In this document: piece after piece, positions 7,211 through 17,131 of the stretch
Position numbering within the stretch: the first letter of the stretch is position 1
How the letters are laid out: the number at the start of each line of letters is the position of its first letter
NCBI RefSeq assembly: GCF_900156575.1
Contig: NZ_FTNY01000009.1
Span: 1-64,000 of the forward strand
Source: Chryseobacterium shigense
GTDB taxonomy: Bacteria; Bacteroidota; Bacteroidia; Flavobacteriales; Weeksellaceae
Length of the DNA: 64,000 bases
Direction: 5' to 3'
The notes under the pieces: generated by a model
Seen by the model: only the letters and a program-made list of their open reading frames with translations
What the model was told of the DNA's origin: nothing
The model's database searches: none
Translations under genes and position numbers: made by a program

Positions 7211-8797
7211 ATGAAGACTAATTTTAAACATATACTCGCCCAGAAATCTATTTATATAGCAGCCTTGTCGGCTTGTTTCATTGCGGTAGTTGCCTTTGCG
7301 ATGCTGAGTTTTCTCATTACCCGCGACAGCCGGAAAAGCAATGAAGAATTTGCTAAGAAAACCTTTTTCCAGAAATATGAAACGCTGGAAAAAGAATTCA
7401 GAAATATAGAAGAATACCAGTACCTGTTGCGGGCCCTCATCCAGAAAGACGGATTGAAAAACTACAAAGAATATTCTTCCGTCCTGAATAATATGAACAG
7501 GAAAGGAAGCCTGTTGCCCTACAGCTGGTATTCGTATTATGATGCAGCTTCCGGAAAATCGATGAGCAACAGTAATTTGTCCGATATGCAGACAAAGAAA
7601 TCAGCAGACGTAAAGTATACCAAAATAGAAAACAACAGATCCGGACATTTCAGAGATTTCCTGACCACACGAAAAGACACTACCTATTGGGTAAGCTACG
7701 ACTCACTGGTACTGCCGAGGAAAAATATACTCTATTACGGTTCGGCGGTGAGCCTGAACGACCTTCACGAATATTTCTCCAATATCGATAAAAGCCTGAA
7801 CAATTATGCCTATGTTTTCACCAAAGAAGGCATCTGCATTTCCCATCCGGAAAAGAAATATTTAGGAAGAAATATCTTTGATTTTACAGATATTCAGCCG
7901 AAAGATACCCTATGCAGTACCACAAAACCCGGCTACACAGAAGGAATCGGGATTTCCGAGTATCTTAATCTGGAAGTGACCCGCTTCGTGAAACCATTGA
8001 AAACAGATAATTTTGATGGCTATGCCGTAGTAAACCATGTGAATTTCCTGATCGATGAAAGTGTCAGCAGTACAAAAATGTATACCGTCTATATTTTTCT
8101 GGCGGCTTTATTCCTTATTGTAGCGGTTTTTATCTTATTTCACAGAGCTGCCAACATGGCCTATAAAGAAAAAGAAAAGGTACAGTCCGAAAAAAACCTG
8201 CTGCTGGTTGAGAATGAAAAAATGCATAGGGTAGAAGCGCTGCACCAGCTTCAGCAGCTTAAAAACAATATCAATCCGCACTTCCTCTTCAATTCATTGA
8301 ACTCCCTTTATATGCTCATAGGAATCAATAAAGATAATGCGCAGCGGTTTACCATGAATCTTTCCAGGATCTACAGATACCTTATCGTACCTCCACAGGA
8401 AAATATCGTCCCTGTAGCCCGGGAAATCAAGTTCATTCAGCAGTATATGGAACTTCTCAAAAGCCGGTTTGATGAAGAGCTGACCTTTGATCTGATCGTT
8501 CATCATCCCAAAAGCCTGGAAAAGCGGATTCCGTATCTGTCTCTTCAGATGGTAGTGGAAAATGCTATAAAACACAATATCGCCACCATCGATCATCCTC
8601 TGGACATTCTCATCACCGTGGGCGATGAGGGAATTACAGTGAAGAATACCTGGCAGCCTAAAACGGACGAAGATGTTCAGGGAGCGAAATTCGGAATTGA
8701 CTATTTGAATCAGGTTTATGATTATTTTAAAAAGAATTCTGTTAATATTTCCGTAGATGGTGAATATTTCATATGCATTTTACCATTATTAGAATAA
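7211..8797 (+). CDS. LytS/YehU-type sensor histidine kinase with periplasmic sensor domain
   Basis: The 528-residue protein has a transmembrane segment at about 15-38, a periplasmic region of some 250 residues, a second membrane segment at about 290-312, a short coiled coil, and a His_kinase domain with NINPHFLFNSLN, where His357 is the predicted phosphorylation site. An N box (VVENAIKHN) lies in the C-terminal ATPase domain. Kinases of this type signal to LytTR response regulators, and such a regulator is encoded at 16235 at the other end of the metalloprotease-SusC-SusD block, all on the same strand. A purine-rich ribosome site (AAGAAGGAAAG) precedes the ATG. The ligand is unknown; a peptide or breakdown product of the neighbouring protease is a natural guess. 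Confidence 0.9.
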   Translation: MKTNFKHILAQKSIYIAALSACFIAVVAFAMLSFLITRDSRKSNEEFAKKTFFQKYETLEKEFRNIEEYQYLLRALIQKDGLKNYKEYSSVLNNMNRKGSLLPYSWYSYYDAASGKSMSNSNLSDMQTKKSADVKYTKIENNRSGHFRDFLTTRKDTTYWVSYDSLVLPRKNILYYGSAVSLNDLHEYFSNIDKSLNNYAYVFTKEGICISHPEKKYLGRNIFDFTDIQPKDTLCSTTKPGYTEGIGISEYLNLEVTRFVKPLKTDNFDGYAVVNHVNFLIDESVSSTKMYTVYIFLAALFLIVAVFILFHRAANMAYKEKEKVQSEKNLLLVENEKMHRVEALHQLQQLKNNINPHFLFNSLNSLYMLIGINKDNAQRFTMNLSRIYRYLIVPPQENIVPVAREIKFIQQYMELLKSRFDEELTFDLIVHHPKSLEKRIPYLSLQMVVENAIKHNIATIDHPLDILITVGDEGITVKNTWQPKTDEDVQGAKFGIDYLNQVYDYFKKNSVNISVDGEYFICILPLLE

Positions 8798-8848
8798 AAA
8801 ATGAAATCCATTCACTCCCGAAAAACTACCTCTCACTCCCTAATGCTG

Positions 8849-8877
8849 TTGATATTATTTCTTTACGTATAGTTTTG
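8849..8877 (+). promoter_or_regulatory. Bacteroidota-type promoter for the metalloprotease-SusCD genes
   Basis: A -33 TTG (8849-8851) and a -7 box TAGTTTTG (8870-8877) are separated by 18 bases, matching the Bacteroidota consensus TTG-N(17-23)-TAnnTTTG. It lies 51 bp before the chosen start of the metalloprotease gene. Confidence 0.65.
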
Positions 8878-8927
8878 CGAGCTGAAACTGAGATATCTAA
8901 TAATTTGGAATGAATCGGACTATGGTA

Positions 8928-11492
8928 ATGAAGAACTACAGACTGGCATTGTACTTAGGATTGGCATTAGCCTCACCGGCAGTACTCGCACAGAAAAAAG
9001 ACACATTAAAAACAGATAAAGAAAAATCGGAAAAAACGGAGGGTTCATCAAAGAAAGCAAAGAAAATTGATGATCTGATTAAAAAAGGAACCTACAAAAA
9101 AGGACTTTTCAATACCATCCAGGTGAAGACCGATGTTTATTTTGAAATTCCCGACAGCTTAATGGGACGTCAGTTTTTGGTGGTCAATAAACTGTCGCAG
9201 GTACCGATGCAGGTGAACGAAGCCGGGCTGAACAAAGGAATGAACTATGAAAACAAAGTCATTTCTTTTCACCGTGATGCAGTAGCCAAAAAAGTATGGG
9301 TGAAAACATTGGTTCCACAAGTATCATCACCTAAAAACGATGTCATCACAAGATCTGTAAAAGACAACTTTTCAGAATCTGTGATCGAGGTTTTTGATAT
9401 TGAAGCCCAGAACAATGATTCTACGTCTGTAGCCATTAAAGTAAATAAGATTTTTGACGGAAATCAGAAAAGCTTTAATGATGTTCTGGCCAATGTAGGG
9501 CTTGGAGGATCTGTAAAGTCCAATCTTTCCTACATCGAAGGCGTAAAAACCTTTCCTCAGAACCTGGTGGTCAAATCCCAGCTGACCACATCCGTGAATG
9601 AAGGAGGAGTAGATCTGCCGGTAACCCTTGGAGTCACGACCAATCTGGTATTGCTTTCCCAGGTACCGATGCAGCCCAGAATTGGAGATGCAAGAGTCGG
9701 TTTTTTCAGTGAAAAACACTGGGCATTCAACGACCGTCAGCAGAAAATGGATGAAAAACAGTTCATCACCAGATGGCGTCTGGAACCTAAAGATGAAGAT
9801 AAAGAAAAGTATTTAAGAGGCGAGCTGGTAGAACCCAAAAAGCCCATTATTTATTATATAGACCCTGCAACGCCTATCCAGTGGCGGGAGAAAATCATTG
9901 CAGGAGTTTTCGACTGGCAGGCCGCTTTTGAAAAGGCGGGCTTTAAAAATGCAGTGATCGCAAAAATGCCTGATGAGAACGATAAAGACTTTGATATTGA
10001 TGATGTAAGATACTCGGTAATCACCTATGTAGCATCACCAAAATCGAATGCTATGGGACCTTCAGTGGTAGACCCGAGAAGCGGCGAAATCATTGAATCG
10101 GATATTATCTGGTGGCACAACGTAATGACTTCTCTTCAGGAATGGATGAGAATTCAGACAGGACCAATAGATCCTAAAGCCAGAGGAAATGTATTTAGCG
10201 ATGAGCATATGGGCGAGGCGATCCGTTTTGTATCGTCCCATGAAGTAGGACACACTTTTGGATTGAAACATAATATGGGATCTTCCTTTGCCTTTCCTGT
10301 AGAATCTCTCCGTTCAAAAGAGTTTACAGATAAAATGGGGGGAACTGCGCCTTCCATTATGGATTATGCACGATACAACTACGTAGCGCAGCCGGAAGAT
10401 GGAGTTACTGCCATCACCCCGAAGATCGGTATTTACGACAAACATGCGATAGAATGGGGGTACCGTTGGTATCCTGATGCAGCATCAGAGAAAAAGGCGC
10501 TTAGAGACCTGATCGAAAAACATGAAGATGACCCATTGTATTTCTATGGGGAACAGCAGAGCTATCTGGAAACTATTGATCCGCGTTCGCAGTCTGAAGA
10601 TTTGGGAGATGATGCCATGAAGGCCAGCGAATATGGAATGAAAAACTTGAGAATCGTTATAGACAACCTTCTGAAGTGGACGTATGAAGACGGAAAGACC
10701 TATACTGATGCAGGAAAACTGTACATGGGTGCTATCGGACAATGGGATCTGTACACGGGTCATGTGATGGCGAATGTAGGCGGAATCTATCTGGATAATA
10801 CCGTCTTTGGCAGCAAGAAGAAAGCCTATGAAGCGGTACCTGCCGAAATCCAGAAAAGAGCCGTGGATTATCTGATTAAAAATTCAGTTAATCTTCCGGA
10901 ATGGTTATTCTTTAACCCGATTACGGAGAAAACGTATTCTGTGAAAAATTCCCCGATGGGACCTTTCGAGCAGACTCCGTACACATTGGCTAGAGGAATG
11001 CAGTATGCGAATATTTATTCCCTGCTGATGGATGACAGACTCCTCAGAATGATTGAAAACCAGTTAAAACATGAGGTATCAGGTTCAAAAGAACAGATTT
11101 ATACCGTAGAGGACCTGTTTGACCAGTTGAGAACCGCTGTTTTCAATAAAAAAGGAAGCCTGACGATTCTCGAAAAGATGACACAGAAAAACTATGTAGA
11201 TGCTCTGATTGTTTCCGTCAATAAATTATTTGAAAAAACAGCAGTAAAAGCTTTAAAAGTAGAGCATACCCTGAATATTCCGATGATCTGTAATTTCCAT
11301 GAAGAAGACCACAGTCTGAGGAATATCAACTATTCATCCATGAAAAGAGTATCTGAAGTCACTACGTATAAAAGAGCAGAACTACAGAAAATATTGAACG
11401 TATTAAATAGAAATAAAAACAGAGGAGATGAAGCTTCCAGGGCTCATGATGCAGACTTGATCATCCGGATAGAAGAGGCTTTAAACAAATAA
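8928..11492 (+). CDS. Secreted zinc-dependent metalloprotease (DUF5117/DUF5118 family)
   Basis: The start at 8928 gives a signal peptide MKNYRLALYLGLALASPAVLAQ; an in-frame ATG at 8910 would add six residues. In numbering from 8910 the zinc site HEVGHTFGLKH has His444, Glu445, His448 and His454, the metzincin pattern HExxHxxGxxH, followed by a Met-turn (PSIMDY). The region before it carries the DUF5118 and DUF5117 type modules common in Bacteroidota proteases of about 850 residues. The gene is followed at 6 bp by susC and 12 bp later by susD, so the protease probably digests proteins outside or in the periplasm and the SusCD pair imports the peptides. The natural substrate is not known. Confidence 0.92.
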   Translation: MKNYRLALYLGLALASPAVLAQKKDTLKTDKEKSEKTEGSSKKAKKIDDLIKKGTYKKGLFNTIQVKTDVYFEIPDSLMGRQFLVVNKLSQVPMQVNEAGLNKGMNYENKVISFHRDAVAKKVWVKTLVPQVSSPKNDVITRSVKDNFSESVIEVFDIEAQNNDSTSVAIKVNKIFDGNQKSFNDVLANVGLGGSVKSNLSYIEGVKTFPQNLVVKSQLTTSVNEGGVDLPVTLGVTTNLVLLSQVPMQPRIGDARVGFFSEKHWAFNDRQQKMDEKQFITRWRLEPKDEDKEKYLRGELVEPKKPIIYYIDPATPIQWREKIIAGVFDWQAAFEKAGFKNAVIAKMPDENDKDFDIDDVRYSVITYVASPKSNAMGPSVVDPRSGEIIESDIIWWHNVMTSLQEWMRIQTGPIDPKARGNVFSDEHMGEAIRFVSSHEVGHTFGLKHNMGSSFAFPVESLRSKEFTDKMGGTAPSIMDYARYNYVAQPEDGVTAITPKIGIYDKHAIEWGYRWYPDAASEKKALRDLIEKHEDDPLYFYGEQQSYLETIDPRSQSEDLGDDAMKASEYGMKNLRIVIDNLLKWTYEDGKTYTDAGKLYMGAIGQWDLYTGHVMANVGGIYLDNTVFGSKKKAYEAVPAEIQKRAVDYLIKNSVNLPEWLFFNPITEKTYSVKNSPMGPFEQTPYTLARGMQYANIYSLLMDDRLLRMIENQLKHEVSGSKEQIYTVEDLFDQLRTAVFNKKGSLTILEKMTQKNYVDALIVSVNKLFEKTAVKALKVEHTLNIPMICNFHEEDHSLRNINYSSMKRVSEVTTYKRAELQKILNVLNRNKNRGDEASRAHDADLIIRIEEALNK

Positions 11493-11498
11493 TCAGCT

Positions 11499-14400
11499 AT
11501 GAAAAAAACTCTAGTACTTTTACCTCTTTTGGCGGCTCAGATTGCATTTGCCCAGGAAAAGAAGACCATTACAGGAAAAATAGAAGACGGAAATACATCC
11601 GCTATGATTTCCGGAGCATCTGTAAAGATAGAAACACAGTCTGTTTCTACAAAGACCGACCTGGTAGGAATTATTGAAAGTGTATCGGTAGGTACAGTAA
11701 CCGACAGTAACGGGAAATTTATCCTGGAAATTCCTGCAGACACAAGGTCTGTGCTGGTAAGCTATCCCGGCTATGAGTCCAGAGTCATTCAGATCAGTGA
11801 AGGCCAGACCAACTATACCGTAAGACTGATCCCTGAGGTATCAGACAAAAATAAGATCCAGGAAGTTATCATTACCGGATATCAGAAAATTGAAAAGCGA
11901 AAGCAGACTTCCGCCGTTGCTACCGTGAAAATGGATAACATCAACCAGGCTGGAGTAGCCAGTGTAGACCAGATGCTTTCGGGACAGGTGGCTGGGGTTG
12001 TGGTGACGCCTCAGACAGGGTCTCCCGGAGGTCCGGCAAAGATCAGAATCAGAGGAACCGCTTCTCTTTCAGGTCCGCAGGATCCGTTATGGGTAGTAGA
12101 CGGTCTTCCGTTAGAAGGAAATGATGTCCCTAATTTTAGTGATAAAGATAATATAGACCAGCTTCAGAATTTTTCTGTTGCAGGTTTAAACCCTAATGAT
12201 ATTGAGGATATCACCATTTTAAAAGATGCTGCGGCTACCGCTATTTACGGAGCCAGAGCGGCCAATGGAGTAATCTCTATTACGACTAAAAAAGGGAAGA
12301 AAGGAACCATGAGAATCAATTTCTCAGCCGATACTTTCGTGACATCCCGCCCGGATTTTAACAAGCTTAACCTTCTGAATGCTTCTGAAAAAGTAGATCT
12401 GGAATTAATGCTTGCAAGCCGTGCCGACCTGACCTATCGTGCCGATAAAGGGGAAGTGATGAGGATTCTAATGAAAAACGGACAGCTGGATGCTTACAGA
12501 AACGGAGGTTTAGGAGCATTGAATACGTTTACCCGTCAGCAGTTGGATGGTTTAAGAAGTAACAATACCGATTGGGGGAAACTTCTTTACAGAAACGCGA
12601 TCAATAAGCAGTATGGAGTAAGCATTTCAGGAGGAAGCGACCGTTCAGATTATTATTTCTCATTAGGATATTATGATGAAGAGGGAACAACCATCGGGAC
12701 TGGTTTTAAAAGATATAACCTGACTTTAAAAAACAATTATAAACTAAGTGATAAGCTAAGTGCAGGAATCTCCGTTTTCGGAACACAAAGTGAGCGTGAA
12801 TCATTTGTGACCGATGCTGATGCCTCCATCAACCCTATCAATTATTCAAGAAACGCCAATCCTTACCTGAGCCCGTTCAATCCGGACGGAACCTACAGAT
12901 ATGATCAGGATATTGATGGTTTCTCTGACCGGTATATTCCTTTTAATTTCCTGGAAGAAAGAGAAAATACAAGTTATACCCTGAAGAACCGTTCTTTAAA
13001 AGCCATATTCGATTTAGAATATAAAATAACAAAAGATCTGAAAATTACTTCTCAGCTCGGGATGCAGTATGACAGCAACAAGACAGAGAAATTTGCCGCT
13101 CAGAATACCTACTTCACCAGAAAAATGAGAGAAGGAACCCGTTATTACAAAGATGGGGCATTCCGCTATTTCCTCCCTGACGGTGGCGTAAAACAAAACT
13201 GGGATAACGACTTTTTTCAGTACAACTGGAAATTGCAGGGATCATACAGCACAAAAATCAATTCAAGACATGAAATTGATTTGATGGCCGGAACAGAAAT
13301 CCGTAAAACGGAAGACAATACGACATTAACCAGGGCTTTCGGTTATGACGATACAACAAGAAAAGCAACAGCCATCGTTTTCCCGAATTCCAACGATGCT
13401 TCGGACAGAAGATACGAAACCTACCGCGAAATGCCACCAGTTGAGAATGCATATGCATCCATGTTTGCGACAGCTTCCTATACTTTTGACCAGAAATATA
13501 CCTTTTTCGGAAGTGTAAGATATGACGGGACCAATTTATTCGGAGTTAATAAAAAATACAAGTACCTTCCGATATGGGCCGTTTCAGGTTCGTGGCTGGT
13601 AACGAAAGAAAACTTCATGAAGAATCTTACGGCAATTTCTAACCTTAGACTACGAGCTTCTTATGGTCTTCAGGGAAATATAGACCGTAATACATCTCCG
13701 TTCTTTATCGGTGAATACTATGATGCAACGATTCTTCCGGGATCTAAAGAGAATATCATCAACGTGATCAGCCCTCCAAACGATAAACTGCGTTGGGAAA
13801 AAACAACCAATGTCAACTTTGGTCTTGATCTGGGAATGCTAAATAACCGGATCAGCTTTACTGCGGATATCTACAGCAGAAAAGGAACAGACATGATCAG
13901 TATGAAAGAAACACCGCTTGAAACCGGTTTTGAATATACGATGATGAACTGGGGAAGTTTGACCAATAAAGGTTTTGAACTGGCTTTATCGACAAGAAAC
14001 ATCGACAAAGAAAATTTCAAATGGAGCACTACGATTAACTTTGCCCACAACAAGAGCAACGTTCTTAGCGAACAGCCTCGTAACAATGCCTTACTTCCTT
14101 CAAGAGAAGGGCTTCCTGTAAATGCCGTTTTTGCTTTGAAAACTGCAGGAATGGATGCAAACGGAAATCCAATGTTCTGGAAAGGAAATGAAAAAATATC
14201 AGCCGAAGATTTTTTCAAACTGTATGACGTGTACGCAGATTTCCTTCCGGGTCAGCTTGTAGATACCAAATTATCCAACGAGGAGCTTAGAAATCTTTTC
14301 ACGTATGTAGGAGACAGGGATCCTAAATTTACAGGAGGAATTATCAATACATTTAAAGTACGCAACTTTGATATGACTGTTTCTGCGGCTTTCAACTTCA

Positions 14401-14828
14401 AGCAGACAGTGATGAGGTCGCCATCTTACAGAGGAATGGATCTGGACAGAGGAAGAAATTATACCAAAGATATCTACGAGGCCGGAACTACACTTCCGGG
14501 AATCACCAGTCCTGATATGGAAAGCAATCCTGGATGGATGGCGAATAAGTGGTTTGCCGATAACCGTTCCAATGCCTACAGCTTACTGGATGTTTGGGCA
14601 AAAGAGATCAGCTATGTAAGAATCAGCAGCATTCGTTTAGGGTATACACTCCCTAAAGAGTTCACCAGTCCGATGGGAATCAGCAGTTTGAGATTGAGCA
14701 TCGAAGGACGTAACCTGTTTGTGTTCAGTAATGGATACAAAGGATACTTTGATCCGGAAACCTACGGAAATATCTATGCACAGCCCATTGCAAAATCAGT
14801 TACAGTCGGATTTAATGTTTCTTTTTAA
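11499..14828 (+). CDS. SusC/RagA family TonB-dependent outer-membrane transporter
   Basis: The 1109-residue protein has a signal peptide (MKKTLVLLPLLAAQIAFAQ), a carboxypeptidase-regulatory-like domain at about 20-115, and a TonB plug with VIITGYQKIEKRKQTSAVA, LWVVDGLPL and a DAAATAIYGARAANGVI segment, which are SusC/RagA hallmarks. The rest is a beta-barrel ending in an aromatic residue (GFNVSF). It forms a pedal-bin complex with the SusD lipoprotein encoded next, and needs TonB-ExbBD for energy. Its position directly after a secreted protease points to peptide rather than glycan import, as in RagAB. The regulatory-like domain seems to hold an extra loop (about 45-65), which is unusual but not disruptive. 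Confidence 0.95.
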   Translation: MKKTLVLLPLLAAQIAFAQEKKTITGKIEDGNTSAMISGASVKIETQSVSTKTDLVGIIESVSVGTVTDSNGKFILEIPADTRSVLVSYPGYESRVIQISEGQTNYTVRLIPEVSDKNKIQEVIITGYQKIEKRKQTSAVATVKMDNINQAGVASVDQMLSGQVAGVVVTPQTGSPGGPAKIRIRGTASLSGPQDPLWVVDGLPLEGNDVPNFSDKDNIDQLQNFSVAGLNPNDIEDITILKDAAATAIYGARAANGVISITTKKGKKGTMRINFSADTFVTSRPDFNKLNLLNASEKVDLELMLASRADLTYRADKGEVMRILMKNGQLDAYRNGGLGALNTFTRQQLDGLRSNNTDWGKLLYRNAINKQYGVSISGGSDRSDYYFSLGYYDEEGTTIGTGFKRYNLTLKNNYKLSDKLSAGISVFGTQSERESFVTDADASINPINYSRNANPYLSPFNPDGTYRYDQDIDGFSDRYIPFNFLEERENTSYTLKNRSLKAIFDLEYKITKDLKITSQLGMQYDSNKTEKFAAQNTYFTRKMREGTRYYKDGAFRYFLPDGGVKQNWDNDFFQYNWKLQGSYSTKINSRHEIDLMAGTEIRKTEDNTTLTRAFGYDDTTRKATAIVFPNSNDASDRRYETYREMPPVENAYASMFATASYTFDQKYTFFGSVRYDGTNLFGVNKKYKYLPIWAVSGSWLVTKENFMKNLTAISNLRLRASYGLQGNIDRNTSPFFIGEYYDATILPGSKENIINVISPPNDKLRWEKTTNVNFGLDLGMLNNRISFTADIYSRKGTDMISMKETPLETGFEYTMMNWGSLTNKGFELALSTRNIDKENFKWSTTINFAHNKSNVLSEQPRNNALLPSREGLPVNAVFALKTAGMDANGNPMFWKGNEKISAEDFFKLYDVYADFLPGQLVDTKLSNEELRNLFTYVGDRDPKFTGGIINTFKVRNFDMTVSAAFNFKQTVMRSPSYRGMDLDRGRNYTKDIYEAGTTLPGITSPDMESNPGWMANKWFADNRSNAYSLLDVWAKEISYVRISSIRLGYTLPKEFTSPMGISSLRLSIEGRNLFVFSNGYKGYFDPETYGNIYAQPIAKSVTVGFNVSF

Positions 14829-14840
14829 AACTTGAGAAAA

Positions 14841-16160
14841 ATGAGAAAAATTACAACAATCATTGCGATCGCAGCACTAAGCCTTTCCAGCATCGGATGT
14901 GACCGTTTTTTAGATATACAGCCTGAAGGAAAAATTATTCCGGTCAGTGTGGAAGATTACCGTAAAGTACTTACATCAGCCTATTCAAAATATCCGGTTC
15001 ATAAATCTTTAACCGCTCTGCGTACCGATGAGATGAATATCGATGAAAATGTAAATGAATTTAATGTCTACCGTGAAATTGCGATGTGGAAAGATTCAAA
15101 TACAGATCAGGCGACGGCAGAATTTCCGTGGGTAAGTTTTTATTCCGTGAATTTTTACCTGAATCAGATCATCAATGAAGGAAGCAAGACCATGGCAGAT
15201 TCTCCTGAAAAACAACAGATTCTTGCAGAAGCCTATGCACTTCGTGCTTATTTATACTTTGATATGGTCAACCTTTACGGAAAACCGTATAACAGTGCAA
15301 CTGCAGCGACGGACAGAGGGGTGCCGGTCAGTCTTGAAATTGATCTTGAACAGGTATTGAAACCCTCTTCAGTACAGGAAGTCTATAACCAGGTGAATGC
15401 TGATATTGCAAAGGCAGAAGGACTTATGATAGAGGAGAAGCAGCCATCAGGCATCAATTACAGATTCTCAAAAGTCGCGTTGAAAGCATTTCAGGCGAGA
15501 ACCGCTCTTTACCAGGGCGACTGGAACAAGGCTTTAAACTTTTCAGAGCAGGTGATGAGCGTAAAAGGAGACTTAAGCAATTTAAATACGGCGACTACTG
15601 CACCTAATCATTATGCTTCAGTAGAATCTATTCTGGCTTTGGATAATGCATTCAACATCGCGGTGCAGAATGTTTCCTTTGCCTCTGCAGAACTGACGTC
15701 AAAATATAATACGGCGACAGACAAAAGGTTTGCGCTTTATTTTGAAAAGAATGGCAGCAAATATAAAGTGATCAAAGGAGGAACCACAGATTTCAGAGTG
15801 TCTTTCAGAAGTGCGGAGATGTATTTTATAAAATCTGAAGCATTACTGAAACTGAACAGACTGAGTGAAGCGAAAGATACATTGCTTAAAGTTTTAAAAA
15901 ACAGATACACTCCGGAAGGATACACTGCAGTTCAAAACCAGATCAGTTCTATGAATACTACAGAATTCATGACTTTTATATTGGATGAAAGATTCAGAGA
16001 ATTTGCATTGGAAGGACACCGTTGGTTTGATTTAAGAAGAGCCAATCAGAAAAAAATCATTCATCATGTGAACGGCACAGAGTATATTCTTCAGCAGAAT
16101 GATGTGAGATATACCATAGAATTCCCAATGAGTGCCAAGAAGAATAATCCCCTTTTATAA
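14841..16160 (+). CDS. RagB/SusD family outer-membrane lipoprotein
   Basis: SusD-type lipoproteins form the lid of the SusC transporter and capture substrate at the cell surface. The start is placed at ATG 14841, which gives a lipoprotein signal with Cys20 (ALSLSSIGC) followed by DRFLD; the frame also runs from a TTG nine bases upstream. TPR-like helices occupy most of the 439-residue chain, and the C-terminal signature FILDERFREFALEGHRWFDLRR is very typical (residues about 380-400). It begins 12 bp after susC, forming one transcription unit with the protease and transporter, and a terminator follows at 16183. Confidence 0.95.
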   Translation: MRKITTIIAIAALSLSSIGCDRFLDIQPEGKIIPVSVEDYRKVLTSAYSKYPVHKSLTALRTDEMNIDENVNEFNVYREIAMWKDSNTDQATAEFPWVSFYSVNFYLNQIINEGSKTMADSPEKQQILAEAYALRAYLYFDMVNLYGKPYNSATAATDRGVPVSLEIDLEQVLKPSSVQEVYNQVNADIAKAEGLMIEEKQPSGINYRFSKVALKAFQARTALYQGDWNKALNFSEQVMSVKGDLSNLNTATTAPNHYASVESILALDNAFNIAVQNVSFASAELTSKYNTATDKRFALYFEKNGSKYKVIKGGTTDFRVSFRSAEMYFIKSEALLKLNRLSEAKDTLLKVLKNRYTPEGYTAVQNQISSMNTTEFMTFILDERFREFALEGHRWFDLRRANQKKIIHHVNGTEYILQQNDVRYTIEFPMSAKKNNPLL

Positions 16161-16182
16161 ACATTCATATTAACAACCCCTG

Positions 16183-16218
16183 AAACCGCTTGAACTTAAT
16201 AGTTTTAGCGGTTTTTTT
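16183..16218 (+). terminator. Terminator after the protease-SusCD operon
   Basis: AAACCGCT (16183-16190) pairs with AGCGGTTT (16207-16214), followed by a T run. The stem is short and the loop of 16 bases is long. It lies 22 bp after susD and just before the response regulator gene. Confidence 0.7.
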
Positions 16219-16234
16219 GTACTTTTGTCATGTT

Positions 16235-16999
16235 ATGAAAATTGCCATTATAGAAGATGAGTTGCTGGCTGTTAATTATCTCAAAGATCTCTTGGATAAA
16301 CAAAGCATAGTCCCTGTGACTGAGACGGTGGTTCTCCGTTCAAAAAAACAGGCCATAGACTTCTTCGAAAACCATTCAGCAGATCTTATCTTTATGGATA
16401 TTCACCTCGGTGACGGAATGAGTCTGGAGATTTTTGAATATGTGGAGCTTTTTACGCCCATCATTTTTATAACTGCTTTTGATGAATATGCCATGAGGGT
16501 TTTCAGGCATTTCACAATAGATTACCTTCTGAAACCTTTTGAAGAAGAGGATTTACATCAGGCATTGCAGAAATTTATCTCCATACGGACCAATTATGAT
16601 CCGGAACCTGTTCTGAAGTCGATGTCTACGTTACACCAGGCCGACGGTCCGGAGGTGATGAAACGTTTTATGGTACGGGATGGAAATAAACTTAAATCAA
16701 TAGACGAAGGAAATGCCGCCTACTTTTTCGCCTCAGGAAAATACCTTTTTCTCACAACGATTGATCATCAGACCTATATTTATGATGATACCATCAAAGA
16801 CGTCATCCATAAGCTGAACCCACAGCTGTTTTTCAAAATCAACCGCAAGTTTATCATCAATAAAAATGCAATTGTTGAGATCATCAAACATTCAAGCCAG
16901 AAAATAGAGCTTAAACTGTCTCCTGCTCCGGAAATAAACTCAGACGTATTTATCAGCAAAAGACAGATTACGGAATGTTTAAACTGGTTGAAAAGCTGA
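16235..16999 (+). CDS. LytTR-family response regulator
   Basis: The ATG at 16235 starts a 254-residue protein with a receiver domain (about 1-120; acidic pair Glu6/Asp7, phosphoacceptor Asp55 in IFMDIHLGDG, Lys in LLKPFEEEDL) and a LytTR DNA-binding domain (about 150-250; FMVRDGNKLKSI ... FFKINRKFIINKNAIVEI). It is the natural partner of the LytS-type kinase at 7211. A -7 box TACTTTTG lies at 16220-16227, only 7 bases before the ATG, so the mRNA may be leaderless or nearly so; this gene then has its own promoter behind the susD terminator. Targets are inferred to include the intervening protease-SusCD genes. Confidence 0.92.
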   Translation: MKIAIIEDELLAVNYLKDLLDKQSIVPVTETVVLRSKKQAIDFFENHSADLIFMDIHLGDGMSLEIFEYVELFTPIIFITAFDEYAMRVFRHFTIDYLLKPFEEEDLHQALQKFISIRTNYDPEPVLKSMSTLHQADGPEVMKRFMVRDGNKLKSIDEGNAAYFFASGKYLFLTTIDHQTYIYDDTIKDVIHKLNPQLFFKINRKFIINKNAIVEIIKHSSQKIELKLSPAPEINSDVFISKRQITECLNWLKS

Positions 17000-17131
17000 T
17001 CGGTTCTTATGAAAAATTATATGAACACTCTTTTGCCATCCTGTAAAGATACCTGAATAAGCTTTAAATGTACCTGTTTTTATTCATTTTACCAGTCTAT
17101 TTTTGTAAAATAAATACAATAAATACATCCT

